Assembly (NCBI GenBank): GCA_963773055.1 | Contig: CAVYZL010000003.1 | Location: 310,001 to 374,000 of the forward strand | Source: PALSA-612 sp963773055 | GTDB taxonomy: Bacteria; Actinomycetota; Thermoleophilia; Gaiellales; Gaiellaceae | Length of the DNA: 64,000 nucleotides | Direction of reading: 5' to 3' | Shown: positions 53,718 to 62,311 of the stretch, piece by piece | Layout of the letters: each line of letters starts with the position of its first letter | Numbering within the stretch: position 1 is the stretch's first letter | Made by a program: the position numbers and the translations under genes | The notes under the pieces: model-generated | The model's input: only the letters and a program-made list of their open reading frames with translations | Databases searched by the model: none | Told to the model about the DNA's origin: nothing

Positions 53718-54963
53718 ATGGGAGATCTCTTCTCGGACGCGGCGGAGGAGCGCGCGGCGGTGACCGCGCCGCTCGCCGCGCGCGTACGGCCACGGGCTCT
53801 CGACGAGCTCGTCGGCCAGCAACACGTCCTCGGCCTGGGGTCGGCGCTGCGAGCTGGCGATCGAGGAGGACCGTGTCGGCTCGATGATCCTCTACGGGCC
53901 GCCGGGCAGCGGCAAGACGACGCTCGCCAGGATCGTCGCGTCGAGCACCGGCGCCGCGTTCGAGCAGCTGTCGGCCGTCTCCGCGACCGTGTCCGAGGTG
54001 CGGGCCGTGATCGCGGGAGCGCGCGAGCGGCTCGGCGCTCACGGTCAGCGGACGATCCTGTTCCTCGACGAGATCCACCGCTTCAACAAGGCACAGCAGG
54101 ACGCCTTGCTTCCCTCCGTCGAGGAAGGCCTGCTGACGCTGATCGGCGCGACGACCGAGAACCCGTACTTCGAGGTCAACGCCGCCCTGCTCTCGCGCTG
54201 CGCCGTCTACGAGCTCGAGCCGCTCTCGCAGGACGACCTGTCGACGATCATCCGCCGCGGCGCGGAGCTGCTCGGCGCCGACCCGACGGACGAGGTCGTG
54301 GAGCTGATCGCGGCGCGCGCGGGCGGTGACGGCCGAACGGCGCTCAACATCCTCGAGCTCGCGGTGCAGACCGCAGCGGCCGCCGGACAGCCGCTCGCCC
54401 CGGCGCACGTCGAGGACGCGGCACGAAAGAGGCCGCTCCGCTACGACCGAGCCGGCGACCAGCACTACGACTTCGCCTCCGCTTTCATCAAGTCGATGCG
54501 CGGCTCCGATCCCGATGCCGCGGTCTACTACCTCGCCGCGATGCTCGAGGCCGGAGAGGATGCGCGCTTCATCGCCCGCCGCATGGTGATCCTCGCCTCC
54601 GAGGACATCGGGCTCGCCGATCCGAACGCCCTCGTCGTGGCGGTGGCGGCGGCGGGCGCCGTCGAGCACGTCGGCCTGCCGGAGGCGCAGCTGAATCTCG
54701 CCGAGGCGGCGATCTACCTCGCACTCGCCCCGAAGTCGAACGCCGTGCTGACGGCGCTCGCGGCGGCACGAAAGGACGTCCGCGAGCACGGCACTGCGCG
54801 GCCGCCGAAGTCGCTCCGCAGCACGGGCCACCCGGGCCAGCGGACGCTCGGCCACGGAGAGGGCTACGTCTATCCGCACGACGATCCCGCCGGCTTCGAG
54901 GTGGACTATCTCCCCGAGGAGCTGAAGGGCCGCCGCTACTACGACCCGGACTCGAAGAGCTAG
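53718..54963 (+). CDS. rarA: RarA/MgsA-type replication-associated recombination ATPase, one frame break
   Basis: AAA+ clamp-loader-like ATPase active at stalled forks. N-terminal LVGQQHVLG motif, then a +1 break near 53855; removing it gives LAIEEDRVGSMILYGPPGSGKTTLARIVA with Walker A. Also LFLDEIHRFNKAQQDALLPSVEEGLLTLIGATTENPYFEVN (Walker B and sensor 1), ILASEDIGLADPNAL and the C-terminal HPGQRTLGHGEGYVYPHD, typical of the family. ATG at 53718. The end overlaps the arginase gene by 4 bases on the other strand. Confidence 0.92.
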
Positions 54964-55868
54964 AGAATCCGAGCGCCGAGAGCGCTCGCCACGAGCTCGA
55001 CCGCAAGCTGCGCGGTCTCGTTCTCGCGGTCGAGGATCGGGTTCACCTCGACGACGTCGAGCGACCCGACGAGGCCGGACTCGGCCACGAGCTCCATCGC
55101 GAGATGCGCCTCGCGATAGGTCAGACCGCCGCGGACGGGGGTGCCGACGCCAGGGGCGACGTCGGGATCGACGACGTCGAGATCCAGGCTCACGTGGACG
55201 AAGCCGGGGCCGGCGACGTGCGCGAGCGCCTGCCCCATCGCCTGCTCGACTCCGAGTTTGTCGAGGTCGCTCATCGTGAAGACGAGCGCGCCCAGCTCGC
55301 CGAGCAGCACGCGCTCCGGCTCGTCGAGCGAGCGAACCCCGACGAGCGCGACGCGAGCCGGATCGACGGCCGGCAGCGTCCATGACTCGTGCTCGAACGC
55401 CGTTCCCCCGAGGCCGAGCGCGGCCGCGAGCACCATGCCGTGGACGTTCCCGGACGCGCTCGTCTCCGGCGTGTTCAGGTCACCGTGCGCGTCGACCCAG
55501 AGCACCCCGCCCGGCACATCGTCGTGCAGGCCTGCGAGCGTTCCGAGCGCGACGGAGTGGTCCCCGCCGAGAACGAGCGGCAGAGAGCCGGCAGATCGTG
55601 CTCGGCGCACGAGCTCAGCGACCTGGACGCAGGTCGCCTTGATCGCCTCGAGGAACCGGAGCTCCTCCGCGCCCTCGGGAACCGCTTCCGCCACGGCCGT
55701 GCCGACGTTTCCCCAGTCGTGGCACGCCCGGCCGATCTCCTCGAGCCTCTGGTCGAGGCCCGCGTACCTGATCGCCGAGGGTCCCATGTCGACGCCGCGC
55801 CGGTCCTGGCCGAGATCGAGCGGCGCGCCGATCACGGCGACCGGTTGCTGTGAGGGCGTTCCGTCCAT
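54960..55868 (-). CDS. Arginase/agmatinase family ureohydrolase
   Basis: 302 residues. Mn-binding motifs: GGDHSVALGTLAGLH, LWVDAHGDLNTPETSASGNVHG, VHVSLDLDVVDPDVAPGVGTPVRGGLTYREAH, all in order. The DAHGDLNTP and SGNVHGM blocks fit RocF-type arginase more than agmatinase. ATG at 55868, 19 bases downstream of the tRNA-Phe gene on the same strand. Likely hydrolyses arginine to ornithine and urea, but agmatine cannot be excluded. Confidence 0.88.
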   Translation of the reverse strand: MDGTPSQQPVAVIGAPLDLGQDRRGVDMGPSAIRYAGLDQRLEEIGRACHDWGNVGTAVAEAVPEGAEELRFLEAIKATCVQVAELVRRARSAGSLPLVLGGDHSVALGTLAGLHDDVPGGVLWVDAHGDLNTPETSASGNVHGMVLAAALGLGGTAFEHESWTLPAVDPARVALVGVRSLDEPERVLLGELGALVFTMSDLDKLGVEQAMGQALAHVAGPGFVHVSLDLDVVDPDVAPGVGTPVRGGLTYREAHLAMELVAESGLVGSLDVVEVNPILDRENETAQLAVELVASALGARIL

Positions 55869-55887
55869 GGGAGCCTGCGTCGTGAGA

Positions 55888-55960
55888 TGGCGAGGGTCGG
55901 AATCGAACCGACGACACCACGGTTTTCAGCCATGTGCTCTACCGACTGAGCTACCTCGCC
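55888..55960 (-). tRNA. tRNA-Phe (anticodon GAA)
   Basis: 73 nucleotides. Acceptor stem GGCGAGG pairs with CCTCGCC; the D-loop contains AGCTCAGTCGGTAGAGC; the anticodon loop is CTGAAAA with anticodon GAA; the T-arm is GTCGGTTCGATTCCGAC. The discriminator base is A and the 3' CCA is not encoded. Confidence 0.95.
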
Positions 55961-56005
55961 AGGCGACTCCAGAGTCTAGCCCCGTCCAGTAGCCGGGTGA
56001 GTGCA

Positions 56006-56036
56006 CCCTCCGAGTAGGCGTGACCTTCTCGGAGGG
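56006..56036 (-). terminator. Possible terminator hairpin after the SAM hydrolase gene
   Basis: Perfect 9-bp stem (CCCTCCGAG / CTCGGAGGG) with a 13-base loop, 77 bases past the stop of the SAM hydrolase and 46 bases before the tRNA-Phe. No T-run follows on the minus strand. It could end the long moaC-to-hemD transcript or be a processing site. Confidence 0.4.
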
Positions 56037-56112
56037 AACGTCGCGGCCGGTGCGACCGCGCCGGCGACGCACCAGCACCTTACGATGTGATCGGCGTTGC
56101 CGCAAGCGCCGC

Positions 56113-56925
56113 TCAGCGGCGAACGCGGATGCGCACGGTGTCACCCGGGCGCGCGAGCACGACGGACGCGGCATCGCCCTCGTTGATGGCAATCGCGATG
56201 TTCCGGTAGGAGTCCTCGTAGAGGACGATGTCGCCAGGCCCGACGTCTGCGAACGTCTCGGCGGCGACGGCGTAGAAACGCTCGAGCCCGATCGCGAGCT
56301 CGAGCTCGCTCCCCGGCCAGATGCCGAAGCCTTCGACGTCTCCGGTCGTGAGGTTGAGCTGGACGTTCCCGAAGCGATCGACGATCAGCACGTGCGCGGC
56401 GATCTCGTCGGGCCCGATCCGGGCCACGGGCAGGTCGATCCTGACGAGCGCGTCTGGATCGATGGCCGTCCCGAGCTCGCTCGGGTCGATGCCGGCAGCA
56501 AGATGCGCCGCCGCTGGCGCAAAGACGTCGCGCCCGTGAAAGGTGCGTGAGAGCGGCTCGAGCCTGAACCGGGCATCGGTGATCTCCCACGCCGCGACGA
56601 TGCCTCCGGTCCGCTCCGCGGCGGGCACGAGCAGGCCGTTGTCGGGCCCGACGAGCAGCCGGCCGTCCCCCGTCTGCACGACAACCGCCTTTCGCTCCGT
56701 CCCGACCTGAGGGTCGACGACGGCGAGATGCACGCCCTCCGGCATGTAGGGCAGCGTGTTTGCGAGCACGAGCGAGCCCTGCAGGACCTGTAGCGGCTCG
56801 ATCGCGTGCGTGATGTCGACGATGTCCGCCTCTGGCGTGATCCGCTTCATCACGCCGTGGCAGGTGCCCACGAAGTCGTCGGCGACACCGAAGTCGGTGA
56901 GAAACGTGATCACCGGTCGCGTCAC
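56113..56925 (-). CDS. SAM hydrolase/chlorinase family protein (DUF62)
   Basis: 270 residues. Family features: VITFLTDFGVADDFVGTCHGVMKRI, the DITHAIEPLQVLQGSLVLANTLPYMPEGVHLAVVDPQVGTERKAV core, VGPDNGLLVP, and the C-terminal VLYEDSYRNIAIAINEGDAASVV. These are SAM hydroxide adenosyltransferases/halogenases, and most bacterial ones hydrolyse SAM to adenosine and methionine. The GTG at 56925 overlaps the hemD stop (GTGA). It is the last gene of a respiratory/cofactor run. Confidence 0.88.
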   Translation of the reverse strand: MTRPVITFLTDFGVADDFVGTCHGVMKRITPEADIVDITHAIEPLQVLQGSLVLANTLPYMPEGVHLAVVDPQVGTERKAVVVQTGDGRLLVGPDNGLLVPAAERTGGIVAAWEITDARFRLEPLSRTFHGRDVFAPAAAHLAAGIDPSELGTAIDPDALVRIDLPVARIGPDEIAAHVLIVDRFGNVQLNLTTGDVEGFGIWPGSELELAIGLERFYAVAAETFADVGPGDIVLYEDSYRNIAIAINEGDAASVVLARPGDTVRIRVRR

Positions 56926-57561
56926 AGCGCGAGCGTAGCGACCGCTGCGACGAGACCGTCGAGGTCGTGCGACTCCGCTTCGGCGATCACGTCGAGACCG
57001 GCTGCGCGGGCAGCCGCCGACGTCTGGGGGCCGATGGAGACGACCGGGATCGGCGCGCCGAGCGAGCCGAAGGCGCGGGCCGCGGAGGCGGACGCGAGCA
57101 CGACGACGTCGCCGTCGGGAGGCTCGGGCGAAAGCGGGACGGTGCGGTAGAGGACGACGACGTCGGCGGACGAGCTCGTCGGAGAGCAGCGTGCGCGCGT
57201 CCTCGGCCCCGGCGAAGAGCACGCGGCCGGCAGGTTGCGGCAGCTCGGCGAGCAGCCCCTCCTGCGTCGAGACACGAGCGACGACCTCGGGCAGCCAACC
57301 ATTTGCCGCCAGCGCGCTCGCCGTTCCCGGACCGACGGCGGCGAGATGCCTCGGTACACCGGACGCACGGCGGGCAAGCTCCCTCGCGCCGTTCGGGCTC
57401 GTCACGACCACCCAGTCGTAGCCCATGACGTCCACCGGCTCGTCGCCCGTCGGCGCGATTCGGATCAGTGGGCACAGCACGACTTCGTGCCCGAGCGAAC
57501 GTAGCCGCCCCGCAAGCGGCTCCGCCTGCTCGGCGGCGCGAGTGACGACTACGCGGGCGAT
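56922..57561 (-). CDS. hemD: Uroporphyrinogen-III synthase HemD, one frame break, odd start
   Basis: Closes the hydroxymethylbilane ring to uroporphyrinogen III. N-terminal part: ARVVVTRAAEQAEPLAGRLRSLGHEVVLCPLIRIAPT, WVVVTSPNGARELARR, AAVGPGTASALAANGW. A +1 frame break near 57175 leads to the second lobe VVVLYRTVPLSPEPPDGDVVVLASASAARAFG and VSIGPQTSAAARAAGLDVIAEAESHDLDGLVAAV. There is no ATG/GTG/TTG at the homologous start; the reading overlaps the hemC end and begins at an ATC near 57561, so the start is uncertain or broken. Confidence 0.82.
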
Positions 57562-58394
57562 GCGCCTCTCCTCCTCGCCGCCTCGACCAAGGCTCGGGCC
57601 AGCGAGCCCGGATCGTCTCCGTGCGCGCGCTCGATCCAGCGCCCTTGTTCGTCGGCAACGAGGGCTTCCAGCTCACGTCCATCGTGGTACGCAGCGACAG
57701 GCGCGAGGCAACCACCGCCGATCTCCGCCACACAGGACCGCTCGGCCTCGACCCGCCGGCGGGACTCGCCGTCGTCGAGTCGCGCCACGAGGTCCTCCTC
57801 ACCGGCGCGCACCTGTAAGGCCAGCGCTCCCTGGCCCGCCTCGGGCAGCATCACGTCGGTCTCGAGCCTGCAGCCGATCTCCGAGCCGAGACCGAGACGG
57901 TCGAGACCGCAGGCGGCGAGCACAATCGCGTCGAGGCCCCGCTCGCGAAGCTTCCTGAGCCGCGTGTCGACGTTCCCGCGCAGCGGCTCGACAGACAGCG
58001 ACGGCTCCAGCGCGAGCAGCTGGGCCGTGCGCCGTACGGACGCCGTGCCGATCCGCATCCCCGGCTCGATCGTCGCGGCGCCGACGAGCGCGTCGCGAGG
58101 ATCCTCGCGCGTTGGGTAGGCGCCGACCGCCAATCCCTCCACGTCGGTCGAGGTCATGTCCTTCGCCGAGTGGACGGCGACGTCGATGCGGCTGTCGAGC
58201 AGTGCTTCCTCCAGCTCTTTGACGAACACGCCGCGCTCGCCGATCTCGCCGAACGGCGAGCGACGGTCGCGGTCGCCCGTCGTCGTGATCGGAAGCAGCG
58301 CAATCTCGACCCCAGCGCCACGCAGCCGTTCCGCCAAGCTGCCGGCCTGGGTGAGCGCGAGCCTACTTCCGCGCGTGCCGACCCGGACGAGCAT
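57549..58394 (-). CDS. hemC: Porphobilinogen deaminase HemC
   Basis: Polymerises four porphobilinogens to hydroxymethylbilane, the step before HemD. 281 residues. Motifs: RVGTRGSRLALTQA, FVKELEEALLDSRIDVAVHSAKDM, GTASVRRTAQLLAL, LRGNVDTRLRKL and EIGGGCLAPVAAY, where the Cys binds the dipyrromethane cofactor. ATG at 58394. It lies directly between the cytochrome c maturation genes and hemD, linking heme supply to heme export/attachment. Confidence 0.96.
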   Translation of the reverse strand: MLVRVGTRGSRLALTQAGSLAERLRGAGVEIALLPITTTGDRDRRSPFGEIGERGVFVKELEEALLDSRIDVAVHSAKDMTSTDVEGLAVGAYPTREDPRDALVGAATIEPGMRIGTASVRRTAQLLALEPSLSVEPLRGNVDTRLRKLRERGLDAIVLAACGLDRLGLGSEIGCRLETDVMLPEAGQGALALQVRAGEEDLVARLDDGESRRRVEAERSCVAEIGGGCLAPVAAYHDGRELEALVADEQGRWIERAHGDDPGSLARALVEAARRRGASPA

Positions 58395-58411
58395 CGTCGG
58401 ACGGACGGAGC

Positions 58412-58576
58412 TCAGCCATCGGCCTGCTCCTTCGCGCGCTTTGCGGCCATCGCAGTCAGCTCCTCGAGATCGCGCTCGAGCCGCCCGAGCTTCGCCGCGA
58501 TGATGACGATGTACACGAGCAAGAAGGCGAACACGACGGCATACGCCGCGGCGACGTACTTTTCTTCAGCGCTCAT
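58412..58576 (-). CDS. ccmD: CcmD-like small heme-export protein
   Basis: 54 residues with one helix (about 8-29, VAAAYAVVFAFLLVYIVIIAAKL) followed by a basic, charged helical tail (RLERDLEELTAMAAKRAKEQ). This is the topology and size of CcmD, which holds CcmC and CcmE together for heme export. The ATG overlaps the ccmC stop (ATGA). Found by reading the stretch between ccmC and hemC. Confidence 0.72.
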   Translation of the reverse strand: MSAEEKYVAAAYAVVFAFLLVYIVIIAAKLGRLERDLEELTAMAAKRAKEQADG

Positions 58577-59259
58577 GCGAGCAGCTCGCGGAGCTCGCGC
58601 AGGCGGGCGTCGAGCCGCTTGCCGGCGAGCTCGATCCGATACAGCAGGTAGCCGAGCGACAGCATCGCCGCGAGGCAGACACAGAAGGTCGCGAACTGAG
58701 AACCGGCCATCTGCGGCCCGTCACGGGTGAAGGTCACGGGGTGGATCAGGCTGTCCGCAAGCCGGATGGCGAGAAAGCTGATCGGGACCAGGACGACGCC
58801 GAACAGCGCGTACACGGCCGAGATCGCAGCGCGCTGCCGTCCGGGCTCGATCGAGTAGCGGAGCATGAAGTACGCCGCGTAGAAGAGGAACAGCACGAGG
58901 AACAGCACGAGCTGGCGATCACCCCACTCCCACCACTCACCCCAGCTGATCTTCGCCCAGATCGAGCCCGTGACGAGGGTCAACAGCCCGAAGATGACGC
59001 CGAGGTGGACGGCGACGTAGCTCTCGAGGTCTCGCGCCTCCTCGTCCTTCCAGAGGTAGAGGAACGCCTTCACGCCCGCAAAGCCGAACGCCGCGTAGGC
59101 GGTGAGCGCGATCGGGACGTGGAAGTAGAAGATCTTCTGGTTGAGGCCGTCCTGATCGACCGGCGCATAGAAGAAGACCAGGACGATCGCCGAGACCACG
59201 AGCACCGACGCGAGAACGCCGAGCGCGAGCAGCGGGTTAATCCGAGACGACGTACTCAA
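58573..59259 (-). CDS. ccmC: Heme exporter subunit CcmC
   Basis: 228 residues with six helices. The heme-binding tryptophan-rich motif is WGEWWEWGDRQL, and conserved His residues flank it (FYFHVPIAL, LADSLIHPV). A TTG at 59259 (LSTSSRINPLL) is the best start; it overlaps the ccmB stop by 23 bases. The longer open frame upstream is unrelated to CcmC. Confidence 0.93.
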   Translation of the reverse strand: MSTSSRINPLLALGVLASVLVVSAIVLVFFYAPVDQDGLNQKIFYFHVPIALTAYAAFGFAGVKAFLYLWKDEEARDLESYVAVHLGVIFGLLTLVTGSIWAKISWGEWWEWGDRQLVLFLVLFLFYAAYFMLRYSIEPGRQRAAISAVYALFGVVLVPISFLAIRLADSLIHPVTFTRDGPQMAGSQFATFCVCLAAMLSLGYLLYRIELAGKRLDARLRELRELLA

Positions 59260-59878
59260 AAGAGGCCCACGAGATGATCGCAAAGACGACGTCGTAGAGA
59301 ACGAGGAAGCCGAGGTACCGCGCAGGATCGTCGGCGATGCTCGCGCCGACGCCGCCGACCACGATCGGCATGGCCAGCGGCAGGAACAGCAAGGGCAGCA
59401 GCAGCTCGCGCGCACGGGTCACGGTCGCCATCGCTGCGAGCAACGTGCCGACGGCCGCGATGCCGATGTCCGCGAGCGCCACGCCGGCGACGGTCGCCCA
59501 GCCGATCCCGCCGAAGAGCAGCGCGAAGGCCGGAAGGGCCACCACCTCGGCCGCGGCGAGGAAGGCCAGCACGGCCAGTCCTTTCCCGAACCAGATCGCG
59601 CTCCGGTCGCACGGCGCGAGCAGCAGGCCGTCCATCAGCCGCTGCTCGCGTTCGGGCACGAACGCGCGCACGAGCCCGAGGAGCGCGGTGAACAGGATCA
59701 CGATCCAGAGCAGCCCCGCCGTCACGCGATCCGTCGCATCCGCTGGAACGGCGAAGTGGAAGAGCACGAGGCCGCCGAGGACGAACAGCACCATCGCCGG
59801 CAGAGTGTCGCGGCCGCGCAGCTCGAGCAGGAGGTCCTTTCGCGCGAGCGTGCTGACATCACGGACGTAGGCGATCAC
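59237..59878 (-). CDS. ccmB: Heme exporter subunit CcmB
   Basis: 213 residues, six helices. Family block: LARKDLLLELRGRDTLPAMVLFVL, FTALLGLVRAFVPEREQRLMDGLLLAPCDRSAIWFGKGLAVL. Forms the membrane part of the CcmAB ATPase. The GTG at 59878 overlaps the ccmA stop (GTGA). Confidence 0.93.
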   Translation of the reverse strand: MIAYVRDVSTLARKDLLLELRGRDTLPAMVLFVLGGLVLFHFAVPADATDRVTAGLLWIVILFTALLGLVRAFVPEREQRLMDGLLLAPCDRSAIWFGKGLAVLAFLAAAEVVALPAFALLFGGIGWATVAGVALADIGIAAVGTLLAAMATVTRARELLLPLLFLPLAMPIVVGGVGASIADDPARYLGFLVLYDVVFAIISWASFEYVVSD

Positions 59879-60459
59879 GCGAGCGCGAGCCTTCCACTCG
59901 CGAGCCCTTCGAGCCGGGCCGGATCGTGCGTCGCGACGAGGAACGTACCGGCGCCGCGGCGCTCTGCGAGCTCACGGTCGAGGAGCTCCATCCCCTCGTC
60001 GTCGAGCGCCGAATGCGGCTCGTCGAGGATCAGGAGCTCAGGCTCGTGGAGAAGCGCACGGCAGAGCGCGAGCCGCTGTGTCATGCCGCGGGAGAGCGAC
60101 GCCACGCGGTCGTTTCGCGCCTCCCAGAGCCCGAAGCGCTCGAGGAGCATGCCGGCGCGCTCCCTCCGTTCGGGCACGCGGTAGAGCCTGCCGTAGAGAT
60201 CGAGGTTCTCGAGCGCCGTCAGCTCGCGGTAGCAGAGCGGCTCGTGGCCGAGAAATCCGATCGCCTCGCGCGGGGCGTCGAGCTCGAGCTCACCGCCGGA
60301 GGGTGTGGAGAGACCAGCGCAGAGCCGGAGCAGCGTCGTCTTTCCCGAGCCGTTCGGGCCGGTGACGAGCAGGAACCCGCCTTGCGGCAGGTCGAGGTCG
60401 ACACCGCGAAGCACGCGCCGGTCGCCGTAGCGCTTGACGAGCCCGCGCGCCTGGATCAC
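59875..60459 (-). CDS. ccmA: Heme exporter ATPase CcmA
   Basis: 194 residues. Walker A GPNGSGKTTLLRLCAGL, signature LSRGMTQRLALCRALLHEPELLILDEPHSALD. It is short for a generic ABC ATPase, as in other CcmA. GTG at 60459 overlaps the ubiA stop (GTGA). The upstream part of the open frame is a shadow. Confidence 0.93.
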   Translation of the reverse strand: MIQARGLVKRYGDRRVLRGVDLDLPQGGFLLVTGPNGSGKTTLLRLCAGLSTPSGGELELDAPREAIGFLGHEPLCYRELTALENLDLYGRLYRVPERRERAGMLLERFGLWEARNDRVASLSRGMTQRLALCRALLHEPELLILDEPHSALDDEGMELLDRELAERRGAGTFLVATHDPARLEGLASGRLALA

Positions 60460-61316
60460 GTGGTCACATCCAGGAGCACAAAGCCGAAGAAGACGAGGCT
60501 GATCACGCCGTTCATCGTGAAGAACGCCATGTTCAGGCGACGCTGGTCGCGCGGTGAGACGAGCAGCTGCTCGTAGGCCAAGAGCGAGGCGACGGCGCCC
60601 GCGCCGAGCCAGTACCAGATGTCGACCGAGAGCTCGGCGCCCGCCCAGACGAGCAGCAGGACGGTTGCGAGGTGGAGCGCGCGCGAGAGCCAGAAGGTCG
60701 CGGGGACGCCGAAGCGGGCGGGGAACGAGTGCAGCCCCTCCCGCCGGTCGACCTCGAGATCGAACAGCGCGTAGAGAACGTCGAAGCCTGCCACCCACGT
60801 CGCCACCGCGCCCCCGAGCAGCCAGGCCGCGAGGGGCAGCTCTCCCGTCACCGCCACCCAGCCTCCGACCGGGGCGAGGCCGTCGACCGCGCCCAGCCAG
60901 AAGTGCGACAGCCACGTGAAGCGCTTGAGGTACGGGTAGAGAACGAACATCGCGACGGGAATCGGCCAGAGCCAGCGGACGATCGGATCGAGCTGCCAGA
61001 CGGCAACGAGGAAGACAGCGAGTGAGAGCAGGCAGAAGACGATCACCTGCGGGCGCTGCAGAGCACCGCTCGGGATCTCGCGGCCGGCCGTGCGTGGGTT
61101 GCGTGCGTCGATCTCCGCGTCGACGAGCCGGTTCAGCGCCATGGCGAGCGAGCGGGCTCCGACCATCGCCACCGTCAGCCAGAGCAGATCCGCTCCGCTC
61201 GGCACGTCGTCGAGAGCCAGGAACGCGCCGACGTACGCGAACGGCAGCGCGAAGACCGTGTGCTCGATCTTGACGAGCGACGCGAACCGTCTCGGATACG
61301 AGACGACGGCGTCCAT
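60456..61316 (-). CDS. UbiA-type prenyltransferase (menaquinone pathway)
   Basis: 286 residues, eight or nine helices. First Asp-rich motif NRLVDAEIDARNPRTAGREIPSG, second DVLYALFDLEVDRREGLHSFPARFG. This is the 4-hydroxybenzoate-polyprenyltransferase-like branch that in bacteria lacking ubiquinone acts in the futalosine (MqnP) route. The substrate is inferred. The ATG shares one base with the mog stop (TGATG); the stop overlaps ccmA. Confidence 0.9.
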   Translation of the reverse strand: MDAVVSYPRRFASLVKIEHTVFALPFAYVGAFLALDDVPSGADLLWLTVAMVGARSLAMALNRLVDAEIDARNPRTAGREIPSGALQRPQVIVFCLLSLAVFLVAVWQLDPIVRWLWPIPVAMFVLYPYLKRFTWLSHFWLGAVDGLAPVGGWVAVTGELPLAAWLLGGAVATWVAGFDVLYALFDLEVDRREGLHSFPARFGVPATFWLSRALHLATVLLLVWAGAELSVDIWYWLGAGAVASLLAYEQLLVSPRDQRRLNMAFFTMNGVISLVFFGFVLLDVTT

Positions 61317-61798
61317 CAGGTCTGCCGGTGCGCCGTCTCCTCGTCGGCGAGGAGCGCGACGGCATGAGCGAGGGCGGGCCGAAGAACGGCGAAGCCGTCG
61401 CGGCAGCCGCCCGGCGAGCCGGGAAGGTTGACGACGAGCGTCGAGCCGAGGACGCCGGCCACGCCGCGCGAGAGCAGGCCATGCGGTGTCTTCGAGAACG
61501 AGTCGGCGCGGATCGCCTCGGCAATCCCGGGCGCCGGTCGATCGAGCACGGACGTGGTCGCCTCGGGCGTCACGTCGCGCGGGCCCATGCCGGTGCCTCC
61601 CGTCGTCAGCACGACGGCGGAGTCCGCGGCAAGCTCGCGCAGCGCGGCGGCAATCGCGTCTCTCTCGTCCGGCACGACCCGGCGGGTGATGGCATAGCCG
61701 TCCTCCTCGAGCAGAGCAGCCAGCGCGTCGCCGCTCGCATCCTCACGCACGCCGGCGGAGACGCCGTCGGAGACCGTCAGCACGGCTGCCCTCCTCAC
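61316..61798 (-). CDS. mog: Molybdopterin adenylyltransferase (MogA/MoaB family)
   Basis: 160 residues. Motifs: AAVLTVSDGVSAGVREDASG, VVLTTGGTGMGPRDVTPEAT, VVNLPGSPGGCRDGFAVL. Adenylylates molybdopterin before Mo insertion. GTG at 61798 overlaps the moaC stop (GTGA). MogA and MoaB cannot be separated by inspection. Confidence 0.93.
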   Translation of the reverse strand: MRRAAVLTVSDGVSAGVREDASGDALAALLEEDGYAITRRVVPDERDAIAAALRELAADSAVVLTTGGTGMGPRDVTPEATTSVLDRPAPGIAEAIRADSFSKTPHGLLSRGVAGVLGSTLVVNLPGSPGGCRDGFAVLRPALAHAVALLADEETAHRQT

Positions 61799-62247
61799 TC
61801 GGCCTCGTGCTTCGTTTTCTCGACGAGCCGAACCTCCTCGATCACGAGCTCGCGGTCAACGCCCTTCGTCATGTCGTAGACGGTCAAGGCGGCGACCGCC
61901 GCGGCCGTCAGCGCCTCCATCTCGACGCCCGTCTGCGCGACCGTCTCGACAACGGCCGTGATCTCCACCGCATCGTCTCGCACGTCGGCGGCGACGCTCG
62001 CGTGCGTCAACGGCAGCGGGTGGCAGAGCGGGATCAGCTCACCGGTCCGCTTCGCGGCCATGATCCCGGCCAGCTCAGCGCTCGCCAGCGCATCGCCCTT
62101 CGGGAGCGAGCGGAGACGGTCGGCCGTCTCGGCCCGCATGCGTACCGTCGCCCGGGCGACGGCGCGGCGGTGGACGGCGGGCTTCGCGCCTACGTCGACC
62201 ATGTGCACGCGGCCGGAGGCATCGACGTGCGACAGCTCGTCGCTCAT
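61795..62247 (-). CDS. moaC: Cyclic pyranopterin monophosphate synthase MoaC
   Basis: About 150 residues. Motifs: LSHVDASGRVHMVDVGAKP, AAKRTGELIPLCHPLPLTH, GVEMEALTAAAVAALTVYDMTKGVDR. MoaC is hexameric and converts the MoaA product into cPMP. The ATG at 62247 has a GGGAGG site about 9 bases upstream and is preferred to a TTG at 62265. Its partner moaA is not in the window. Confidence 0.95.
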   Translation of the reverse strand: MSDELSHVDASGRVHMVDVGAKPAVHRRAVARATVRMRAETADRLRSLPKGDALASAELAGIMAAKRTGELIPLCHPLPLTHASVAADVRDDAVEITAVVETVAQTGVEMEALTAAAVAALTVYDMTKGVDRELVIEEVRLVEKTKHEAE

Positions 62248-62311
62248 CTGTTGTCCTCCCGGCAAACGCCACCTGTCGCCACGGCGGTCAATCGTAGCCG
62301 CGTAGAGCCGC

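Noticed and set aside
56113..57480. Apparent fusion of HemD and SAM hydrolase in one open frame
   Set aside because: The HemD part shifts frame near 57175; the shared frame is coincidence, and hemD ends at 56922 with its own stop.
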